A stretch of DNA of 23,259 nt from JAADHY01 sp964428935 (GTDB lineage Bacteria; Planctomycetota; Planctomycetia; Planctomycetales; Planctomycetaceae), in NCBI GenBank assembly GCA_964428935.1, contig CAYSAG010000049.1, positions 1 through 23,259 on the forward strand, in the 5' to 3' direction. A program made the position numbers and the translations under genes. The notes beneath the pieces are model-generated. The model was given only the letters and a program-made list of their open reading frames with translations, made no database searches and was not told the origin of the DNA. This document shows, in pieces, positions 1-7,052 of this stretch (position 1 is the stretch's first letter; each line of letters opens with the position of its first letter).

Positions 1-534
1 TTTCGGGTGGCACGGGGTGTGCAAGCTGTAGCGGTCGTCCCAGAAAAGCCGGTTGGAGCGGCCGAAGGGGACGCACCGGTTGGAACGCTTTTGCGGGTCG
101 AAGGGCCTGGAGGCCGGTGGCGTCGGGGCCGCTCGAGAGGTCGCCGACCGCGGTGGCCGAGTCGGACCGGCTGTTCGTTTTGGGAGCGAGCGGGGTGGGC
201 CTGAACGGCCGCCCCGAAAAGTTGGCGGCGTGGGCCGCCGCGTCAGGCGGGACAAAGCGAGACGGCAAACCCTGTCCCCTGACGGCTGCCTGCCGGCCGG
301 GAAACGAGTGCGGACAGAATCTGCTTGGCCGGGCAGGTTTGGTTTCGGTGGGTTTTTCTTGGTCTGAGTTCCCCCACCGGAGCAGAGACGCCGAGGAGCC
401 GAACGGGCTCCGCACCCGGCGGCAGGCAGCTTTTTCTTGCAAAACGACGCCGGCTCGGAAAACACGACAGCCGGCGAATTCGAAAAGCGTCCCGTTGGTC
501 AGCACACACCAGGTCCAGCAAGGAGCTCTGTCCC
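1..534. other. Left-edge region with no convincing gene
   Basis: Several overlapping reading frames are open here on both strands, as expected in GC-rich DNA, but none gives a protein I recognise and none has a good ribosome binding site. The frame starting at base 2 reads a few GC3-rich codons to a TAG at 29-31, so the last residues of a plus-strand gene entering from the left are possible but not demonstrable. The final part, around 515-534, is the leader of the pilin-like gene. Confidence 0.4.
521..525 (+). promoter_or_regulatory. Ribosome binding site of the pilin-like gene
   Basis: AGGAG lies 9 bases before the ATG at 535. It decides the start, because the same frame is open upstream to 325 but that extension is Arg/Pro-rich and has no such site. 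Confidence 0.6.
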
Positions 535-1095
535 ATGTTGAAACTTTGCCGAATGCTGCGTCGGTTGGCGCACGACGAACGAGGCTTTGTGGTTTCGGCC
601 GAGCTGGTACTCATTCTGACGCTGCTGGTCTGCGCGTTGGTCGTCGGTTGGCACGCCGTGTCCAGAGCCGTGGTGACCGAATTGACCGACGTGGCGGGAG
701 CCATTGGAGCGTTGGACCAGTCGTACAGCTACCCCGGTCTGGTCTTGACCTACGGTGGCTACGGCTGGGCGGGAACGTGGTACGGCGGCTGCGTTCCGCA
801 CTGTGCTGGCAGCTACTTCATTGACGGGCCCGACCTGGGCGACAACGCGGCCGTGGCGGAAGTGGGGTTGGTCGGGTGGTCGGGCGGCGAGGGTTGTGTG
901 TCCGGGGGAACCGCACCGAGCTCGCGCGAGTCCCGGGCTCCGACCGCCGTTTCTCAGCCTGACTTGCAGGTTCCCTTGCGCCCCACGCCGGAACCCCAGC
1001 AGACCGCCGAGCCCGCTCCATGTCCAGACTGCCCGCGTCCGGAAGCTCCGCCCGAAGACGCACGGTCAGCCCTTCCGGCCATTCCCGAAAGGTGA
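535..1095 (+). CDS. Pilin/TadE-like single-pass membrane protein (planctomycete type)
   Basis: A 186-residue protein. Residues 1-17 are basic (several Arg and Lys), followed by a hydrophobic segment at about 19-41 with the core VVSAELVLI. A Glu a few residues after a Gly-Phe boundary is the layout of class III (prepilin-like) leaders. After it comes VVTELTDVAGAIGALDQSYSY, written here as the stretch AVVTELTDVAGAIG followed by DQSYSY, which resembles small proteins common in Pirellulales with a VSTELVLI leader and an AIGxLNQSYS motif. The C-terminal third is rich in Pro, Glu and Ala and contains CPDCPRPE. By family resemblance it could be a Flp/Tad-type pilin or pseudopilin displayed at the cell surface. 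No Tad assembly genes are in the window, so the role is inferred. It converges on the GH2 gene with a 76-base gap. Confidence 0.6.
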   Translation: MLKLCRMLRRLAHDERGFVVSAELVLILTLLVCALVVGWHAVSRAVVTELTDVAGAIGALDQSYSYPGLVLTYGGYGWAGTWYGGCVPHCAGSYFIDGPDLGDNAAVAEVGLVGWSGGEGCVSGGTAPSSRESRAPTAVSQPDLQVPLRPTPEPQQTAEPAPCPDCPRPEAPPEDARSALPAIPER

Positions 1096-1171
1096 CGCGA
1101 GAAGCCATTCGACCCGCGACGCGGGTCCCCGGAACGACACCGCGGACGGTCTCCGTCCAGACTCCCCCGTT

Positions 1172-3346
1172 TCACTGCTTCAGCAAGCCTGACGGCACCG
1201 CAAACCGCCGTTCGCTCCGCACCGGCTCTTCGCCGTAGCCCAGCAGCTCGGCCACCAGACGGTAGCGGCCGGCGGTCTTCGGGACCGGGAAGGTAAACGA
1301 GAGCACCTGGCGGCCGAGCGAGTCGACTCGACACGGCTGCGTCTGCTGCCACAGGCACCGTTGGCCTTTCACCAGCTTGAGTCGAACGCGTCCCTGCCAC
1401 GGCTGGTCCAGGTCGTTAATGACCGCGACGTCGACCTGTCGCTCTTGTCCGCCCGGCAGTTCTTCCTCCCACAAGTCGACCATGAGTCCGACGGGCGAGA
1501 AGGCGTCCCGGACTCGCCGCTCAAAATGCGGCTCCAGGGTGAGCTGAGCGACGTTGAGGAAATGGTCGCTGGTGGCGCCGCCTTCGGGACGTGGCTTGTC
1601 GCCCGGTCGCGAGTAGGTCAGGCCGCAAAAATGCAGGACGCCGGCCGCTCGCCGGTGCGAACGCCAGTACTCGGTCATGGCCGCCAAGTAGTACGCGTAA
1701 AGGTCTCGTCGCTGCTCGACGGTGGAGTTGGGTCCCAAGAGGAAGCGGTAGACGTTGTGCGTCAGCGACGTGGGTTGGCCGTCGCGCGTCAGCCACAGCC
1801 AGCCGTACTCGTTAATGACAATGGCATTCGGGAGCGACTGTTCGCGACCACGGAACGTTCGCGGAAGCCGTGGCTCGGCCAGTTGCCGAATGGGGTTCTC
1901 TTTCATTTCCTTCGCGCGCCAAAGCCGACTGAAAATGTAGGGGTGAGCTTCGAGCATGTCGGTGGGAGCGACTGGGGCGTCCCAACCGTTGTCCCACGGC
2001 CGGTTGGACAGGTCGAGCTTTCGAACGCGCTGGATGGCTTTGGCCGTTTCGCCGCCGCTCAAAGTTTCGTTCTGAGCGTCCCAAATGACGACACACGGGT
2101 GGTTCCACCGCTCCTGCATCCACTCCGTGTACTCCCGGACCAGCTCGTCGGCCGTCAGCTCCTTCGGCCACCAAACGCCCATTCTGTTGTTCGGCCCCAG
2201 GTACCAAATGGGGAACTCGTCTTGAATGAGGAAGCCCAGTTCGTCGGCCACGTCGTACCAGATTTCCGGTGGAAAGCCGATGCAGTAGCGAATGGCTTCC
2301 CAGTGCATGGACCGAAACTTCTTGTGCAGCGCGCGGACCCAGTCCTTCCGCCACGGCAAGTCGGCTCGAGCGTCGTCCTCGAAGAACCGGTACACGCACA
2401 CGTTCGTGCCGCGTAACGGGTAAGGCTTGCCGTTCAGAATGGCCCGTCGCGTTTTCGGGTCGAAGCGGAACGTGCGCATTCCGAAGCGGACCGAGAGCGT
2501 GTCGGCGCCGGTGCTCACCTCGAGCCGGTACAGGAACGGGTCGGACGGCGACCACAGGCGGCAGTTCCGAATTGGCACTGTGACGTCGACCGTCTTGGTC
2601 TGGCCGGGGCCGAGCGAAACGGGCTGGCTGTCGGCCGAGCCGGCCAGGCGTCCGCTGTCGGCTTCGTACACCCGGAACCGAACCGAAACGGTCTGGGCTG
2701 GTCCGGCATTGGCGACTCGAGCCACGACGCGCACCCGGCCGTGTTCAATGTCCGGAACGGTCTGAACCCGCTCCACGTGCGGCGTGCCAGAGAGAATCAG
2801 CTGCACCGAGTCGTAAATGCCGGGAATGTACCGGTACTTCTCGAAGTCCCAGCCGTCGGGAATGCTTCGAGGCACCGAAGTTCGGTACGCGCCGACCCGA
2901 ATGACCAGCTCGTTCGGCCGTCCGTCTCCCCGCAGGTACTTGCGCACGTCGAACACAGCCGGAGTGAAACACGGCAGGTGGTCGCCAACCAGTTGGCCGT
3001 TCAGAAACACACGGGTGCCGTACTTCGCCTTGTTGATTTTCAGCTTGGCGACCGGAGGAACTGGACCGTCCAGGCGAAACGTGCGGCGGTACCAAAAGGC
3101 TTCGCGAAGCCGGTTCCCTGCCTCGAAGCCGACCAGTCGGAACCGTGGCTGAGCCAGGTCGACCAAGCCCGGAACGGGGACCGTTCGGTCGAAGGTTTTC
3201 GGAACTTGGTCGTTCTTGCCTTGTGCAATTTGCCAAGTGCCGTCCAGAGAAACCACTTGGCGTCCGGCCGGTGCGGCCCAGCCGGTAGTTGGGGCGACCA
3301 AAAGTAGAGCTCCCAGCAGTGCAACAACGCCGTGACACCGAAGCAT
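1172..3346 (-). CDS. Secreted glycoside hydrolase family 2 (beta-galactosidase/beta-glucuronidase-like)
   Basis: A 724-residue retaining glycosidase of the GH2 fold. The start at 3346 is chosen because AAGGAGG lies 9 bases upstream and translation then begins with a signal peptide (MLRCHGVVALLGALLLVA, cleavage probably after WAA). The open frame continues 36 codons further upstream without these signals. The order is a sugar-binding jelly-roll domain (about 30-190, with SLDGTW and RTFRLDG), an immunoglobulin-like domain (about 195-295), then a TIM barrel. The predicted acid/base is Glu427 in IWDAQNE, and the predicted nucleophile is Glu513 in INEYGW. The C-terminal ~120 residues look like a further beta-sandwich. 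The substrate is not readable from sequence; export to the periplasm or outside is inferred from the leader. It follows addA on the same strand after 337 bases and is probably transcribed separately. Confidence 0.85.
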   Translation of the reverse strand: MLRCHGVVALLGALLLVAPTTGWAAPAGRQVVSLDGTWQIAQGKNDQVPKTFDRTVPVPGLVDLAQPRFRLVGFEAGNRLREAFWYRRTFRLDGPVPPVAKLKINKAKYGTRVFLNGQLVGDHLPCFTPAVFDVRKYLRGDGRPNELVIRVGAYRTSVPRSIPDGWDFEKYRYIPGIYDSVQLILSGTPHVERVQTVPDIEHGRVRVVARVANAGPAQTVSVRFRVYEADSGRLAGSADSQPVSLGPGQTKTVDVTVPIRNCRLWSPSDPFLYRLEVSTGADTLSVRFGMRTFRFDPKTRRAILNGKPYPLRGTNVCVYRFFEDDARADLPWRKDWVRALHKKFRSMHWEAIRYCIGFPPEIWYDVADELGFLIQDEFPIWYLGPNNRMGVWWPKELTADELVREYTEWMQERWNHPCVVIWDAQNETLSGGETAKAIQRVRKLDLSNRPWDNGWDAPVAPTDMLEAHPYIFSRLWRAKEMKENPIRQLAEPRLPRTFRGREQSLPNAIVINEYGWLWLTRDGQPTSLTHNVYRFLLGPNSTVEQRRDLYAYYLAAMTEYWRSHRRAAGVLHFCGLTYSRPGDKPRPEGGATSDHFLNVAQLTLEPHFERRVRDAFSPVGLMVDLWEEELPGGQERQVDVAVINDLDQPWQGRVRLKLVKGQRCLWQQTQPCRVDSLGRQVLSFTFPVPKTAGRYRLVAELLGYGEEPVRSERRFAVPSGLLKQ

Positions 3347-3355
3347 TTTTCGCGC

Positions 3356-3362
3356 CCTCCTT
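3356..3362 (-). promoter_or_regulatory. Ribosome binding site of the GH2 gene
   Basis: On the minus strand this reads AAGGAGG, a near-perfect anti-16S match 9 bases before the ATG at 3346. It fixes the start in front of the signal peptide. Confidence 0.7.
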
Positions 3363-3574
3363 CGTGTGAACCCAGTCGGTCGAAGCACAGACAGCCCTCC
3401 CCGACGAACGCGTTTTCTGGGTAGCTGAGGTTGTCCGGAAAATTGGAGCGCCACGCGCCGTCTCGTGGCCCCTGACGGCCGTGTCTCGAGGCCAGCTCAA
3501 GAAGACGCGTCCGGTCGCTCCAAGACCCGCGAGTCTCTGGAGAAACGCGAACGAATTCCCGGACACCCTCAAGT

Positions 3575-3588
3575 AGCTTGCGCAAGCT
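3575..3588. repeat. 14-base perfect palindrome AGCTTGCGCAAGCT
   Basis: A self-complementary sequence about 100 bases after the addA stop and 230 bases before the GH2 start, read on the minus strand. It could be an operator half-site pair for a dimeric regulator. It has no T-run after it on the minus strand, so it is not a standard intrinsic terminator. A palindrome of this length could occur by chance. Confidence 0.3.
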
Positions 3589-3683
3589 CGGCTTGTGTCT
3601 GCAAGTCACGTCCCGCTCCCGCTGGTCGAGCCTTGCGACGGGCAGTCGGTGCGTCCGGCCCGACCGTCGCCGCCTCGGCACGC

Positions 3684-6600
3684 TCACTCCGGCTCCACCC
3701 AGCACACTCGCCGCGGTTGCAGGAACAGCAGCCGCGTGGCGACGTTGCAGGCTGGAATGCCGAAAGCTCGACTGACGGCCTGGCGGTACAGTTCCAACTG
3801 CGGCCGGTGCCGTTCGACGGCGTCGTTCAAGGCGCCCGGCTTGTCCGGCACGGCGTCGGACTTGAAGTCGAGCACGTCAGCTGCCACAGCCCGGTTCCCC
3901 TTGTAAAACACAACCAAACGGTCGACCGTGCCGTCAATCAGTGCGTCGTCGACTCGCACCAGGAACGGGTGTTCGCGCAGCAGCTCCAGCCGGTCGAAGC
4001 CGTCGGCCAGCGTTCGGACCAGCGGCTCGGCCAGCTTGTGCTCGGCCGGTCGCTGGTACGTCGACTTGCTCAACGCCTGCCGAATTCGCTCGTCTTGCAG
4101 CAGCTCTCGAAACTCGGCCAGCAGCTTGTTCAAGCTGAACGGGCCCAGGCTGAGCGTGTTGGCGACGGCTCGCAGCGTCTGCTCGTCGGGAGCTCCGTCT
4201 TTTTCGTCGAGCCAGCCGACCTGCTCGAACCACGCGTGCAAGACGGCGCCTCGAACGGCACCGACGCCCACGCCACTGAGCGCCTGAGCCACGTGGACCC
4301 GCTCAGCCAGCCCGGCCACTCGCGACGGTGCGCGCCGCGGCAGCCAGCGCCGCGGTTTTTCCGGCACGGGAGGCAACCGGACCGCGGCGTGCGGCGCTGC
4401 GTCGTCCCGGTCGGCGGCTTTGGTTCCGGTGGCCGCTCGAGCGGGTGTCGGGCGTTCCGCCTCCCGCTCCGTCCGGGTGCGTGCCCGGTCGCTTTCGGCG
4501 CCGGCCCGGTCGGCGGCGAGCTCCCCGGTCCCGGCTGGTTCCGCCTGCGTCGTCGAAACGGCCGACTCGTCCCAGTTCGGGTCGCCGTCCCGGTAAGCGG
4601 GTAGCTCCGGCACCAGCGGCTGCCCGCCGGCCAGTCCGAACCGCAGCAAGTTGGCGAACGTCTTGGCCGGGCCGCCTCTCGACTCGTTGCCGCTCGGACC
4701 GACGACCAAGTACAACGCGTGAACCGCTCGCGTCACGGCCACGTAGAGCACGCAAAGGCTTTCGTTGACGTGAGCCACTTTCCACTGTTGCACCAACTGC
4801 CGAACCGCCGCGGGCATGGCCGGCAGCAAGGCCTCGCTGACGTAGGTGAAAACGCGGTCGATTGGGTCGAACGGGCGGCGGCGCCCGGTGACCACGGTGG
4901 GGCGGCGAGGAATGAGCTGGCGGTCCAAGCCGGTCAGCACCACCACGTCGAACTCCAAGCCCTTCGACTGGTGAATGGTCATGACCTGGACCTGAGCTTC
5001 TCCGGGCGGCTCCACACGCTGGTTCTCCGCAAACACGACGAAGTCGGACGGACGCAGCGTGGGCGACTGGTCCCAGCGGTAGGCCGTCGCGACCAGTTGT
5101 TTCAGCCGGGCCAGTTCCCGTTCGTCGCATTCCGGCGCCAGTCGGCGGACCCACTCGTGCACCGTCGCGCCGTAGCCCTGCTCGAGCAGCTGGCGTCGCA
5201 GGTCGGCCGCCAGTCGCCAGCACCGCTGGTCGTCGCTGTACTGGTCGCCCTCCAGACCGACGACCGGTCCGAGCGGCGAGTGGGCGACGTGGAACCGAGC
5301 GACGGTGTCGTTCGGGTGGTCGGCCAGTTGCAGCAACGAAAGCACAGCCGCGACGGCCAGCGAGTCGGTCAGTCGGCCGCCACTGGCTTCAATGGCCGAC
5401 ACGTCGGGGTGCTGCGTTCGCAGGCGGAAAATGAGTCGTGCCACGTCGTCGTTGGTCGGAGCCAGTACGCCCACCGACCGCTGGGGGTGCCGTCGAGCCA
5501 GCTCGGCGGCCTGGTCGGCGGCCCAGTCGAGCGTGACGTCCCTTTGACGCTCTCCGTCGCCGGCGCTGGGAGCCACCACCAGTTCGCAGTAGCCTTTCCG
5601 CTCCGGCCGAGCGGCCTGGTGCAGACGGAAGCGGCGCGCCCAACGTTCCCCCACTTCGGGCAAGTCCGCCAGGACCGGGTTCTCGCTCAGCGAGCCGAAC
5701 AGTCGGTTGACGGTTTCCAGAATGACGGGCGAGGAGCGCCAGCTTCGGTCCAGCGGCAGCTCTTCCAGCTCCGGCAGTTCCTCGCGCACCGCGTCGAAAA
5801 TTTCCGAGACGCCGCCCCGCCAGCCGTAAATGGCCTGTTTGGCGTCGCCAACGCAGAAAAACGAGCCACCGTCGGCTCCCGTCACGGCTCGAGCGAACGG
5901 CCGAATGACCTCCCATTGTTGCAGCGACGTGTCCTGAAACTCGTCCAGCAGCAAGTGGCGAATTTCGGCGTCCAGCCGGGCCGACACACGGCTGAGCACC
6001 TCGCCTTCGTCGCTCGTCAAAGCCTCGGCCAGCACGCGGCCCAGGTCCTCGAACCGGTAGGCTCCCGACCGGCGTTTCAGCCGACTGTAAATTTCGTCGA
6101 AGCGGCTCAGCAGCCGGTACACCGACTCGGTGCGGTCGATTTTTTGCTTGAGCAGCACGGCCCGAGCGTACTCAATGAGCGGTTGGTAGACCTGCACCAC
6201 CTCGTCGGGGACGGGCCGGCGGGAGTACTCGCCCTTCCCCAGAATGGCCTTGGGCAGCCCGGTCTTGACGAACGCCTCCCAGTCCCCGCTCCGAGCCCGC
6301 TGCACGTCCTTCTGCCATGCGTTCTCGAACCGCTTGTTCGGGAACTCGCTCAGTCCCTCCAGCCGCTCCAACGCCTGTTCGAGTTGCTCGTCCGTCAGCG
6401 GCAAAGGCCGTCTGGCAATGCGGTGCCAAGCGTCGGCTGCGGTTTCGACGAACACGTCGTACAGGTTGTCGACCTCGCCGCGCAGCCGCCCGTGCACCGA
6501 CGAGGTCACCGCGCCGCCGGCCGTCAGTCGCAGCAAAGTGGTGAGCGACGTTTCGCTGTCGGCGGCCTCGTCTCGCTGCAGCACCTCAGCCACGGCCTGG

Positions 6601-7052
6601 TCGCGCAGAGCCGAGTCTTCCCACGGCTCGACAATTTGCCAGTTCGGCGGCAGTCCCAGCTCCAACGCAAAGCTGCTCACCAGCTGCACGAAAAAACTGT
6701 CAATGGTGCCAATTCGCAGGCGGTGCAACCGGCGGACCAGTCGACGCAGCAACTCGCGGCAGCGGGCAGCGGTGAGCGAGGGGTCGGCGTCGGCCCGCAG
6801 TCGGTGCAGTTCGTCGGCGTCGCCCGCGGCCGCCACGGCCAGCCGCTGCAAGACCCGCTCGGCAATTTCCCGCGCCGCCTTGCGGGTGAACGTCGTGGCC
6901 AGAATGTGGTCCACCGGAACGCCGGCAGCCAGCAGCTGCAAGTAGCGGCTGGAAAGCTGGTACGTCTTGCCCGTCCCCGCCGAAGCCCGAATGACCAGGC
7001 TGGGCGGCAGCGAACGCCCCACGCGGCTCGGCCCTTCCCGCAGCACCGTCAT
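3684..7052 (-). CDS. addA: AddA-like UvrD/Rep helicase-nuclease subunit
   Basis: A 1122-residue DNA helicase-exonuclease that with AddB resects double-strand breaks for RecA-dependent repair. Superfamily 1A motifs appear in order: Walker A ASAGTGKT (23-30), motif II DEFQDT (370-375), motif III GDAKQAIYGWRGG (about 402-414), motif IV LDRSWRSS (434-441), motif V MTIHQSKGLEFD (about 691-702) and motif VI LYVAVTRA (769-776). The C-terminal PD-(D/E)XK nuclease signature VLDFKSD (1060-1066) is intact, with an upstream Asp in IDGTVDR. A Glu/Arg/Ala-rich linker of about 60 residues separates helicase and nuclease and looks disordered. The start at 7052 is preferred over an open upstream Met because its ATG shares the ATGA overlap with the addB stop, indicating translational coupling. 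Length is slightly below typical Bacillus AddA. Confidence 0.9.
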   Translation of the reverse strand: MTVLREGPSRVGRSLPPSLVIRASAGTGKTYQLSSRYLQLLAAGVPVDHILATTFTRKAAREIAERVLQRLAVAAAGDADELHRLRADADPSLTAARCRELLRRLVRRLHRLRIGTIDSFFVQLVSSFALELGLPPNWQIVEPWEDSALRDQAVAEVLQRDEAADSETSLTTLLRLTAGGAVTSSVHGRLRGEVDNLYDVFVETAADAWHRIARRPLPLTDEQLEQALERLEGLSEFPNKRFENAWQKDVQRARSGDWEAFVKTGLPKAILGKGEYSRRPVPDEVVQVYQPLIEYARAVLLKQKIDRTESVYRLLSRFDEIYSRLKRRSGAYRFEDLGRVLAEALTSDEGEVLSRVSARLDAEIRHLLLDEFQDTSLQQWEVIRPFARAVTGADGGSFFCVGDAKQAIYGWRGGVSEIFDAVREELPELEELPLDRSWRSSPVILETVNRLFGSLSENPVLADLPEVGERWARRFRLHQAARPERKGYCELVVAPSAGDGERQRDVTLDWAADQAAELARRHPQRSVGVLAPTNDDVARLIFRLRTQHPDVSAIEASGGRLTDSLAVAAVLSLLQLADHPNDTVARFHVAHSPLGPVVGLEGDQYSDDQRCWRLAADLRRQLLEQGYGATVHEWVRRLAPECDERELARLKQLVATAYRWDQSPTLRPSDFVVFAENQRVEPPGEAQVQVMTIHQSKGLEFDVVVLTGLDRQLIPRRPTVVTGRRRPFDPIDRVFTYVSEALLPAMPAAVRQLVQQWKVAHVNESLCVLYVAVTRAVHALYLVVGPSGNESRGGPAKTFANLLRFGLAGGQPLVPELPAYRDGDPNWDESAVSTTQAEPAGTGELAADRAGAESDRARTRTEREAERPTPARAATGTKAADRDDAAPHAAVRLPPVPEKPRRWLPRRAPSRVAGLAERVHVAQALSGVGVGAVRGAVLHAWFEQVGWLDEKDGAPDEQTLRAVANTLSLGPFSLNKLLAEFRELLQDERIRQALSKSTYQRPAEHKLAEPLVRTLADGFDRLELLREHPFLVRVDDALIDGTVDRLVVFYKGNRAVAADVLDFKSDAVPDKPGALNDAVERHRPQLELYRQAVSRAFGIPACNVATRLLFLQPRRVCWVEPE

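Larger units (their letters stand above)
3347..3683. other. Intergenic region between addA and the GH2 gene
   Basis: There are 337 bases between the addA stop and the GH2 start. It contains the GH2 ribosome binding site and a 14-base perfect palindrome at 3575-3588. I see no convincing promoter or gene. The open frames crossing it are extensions or shadows of the neighbours. Confidence 0.4.
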
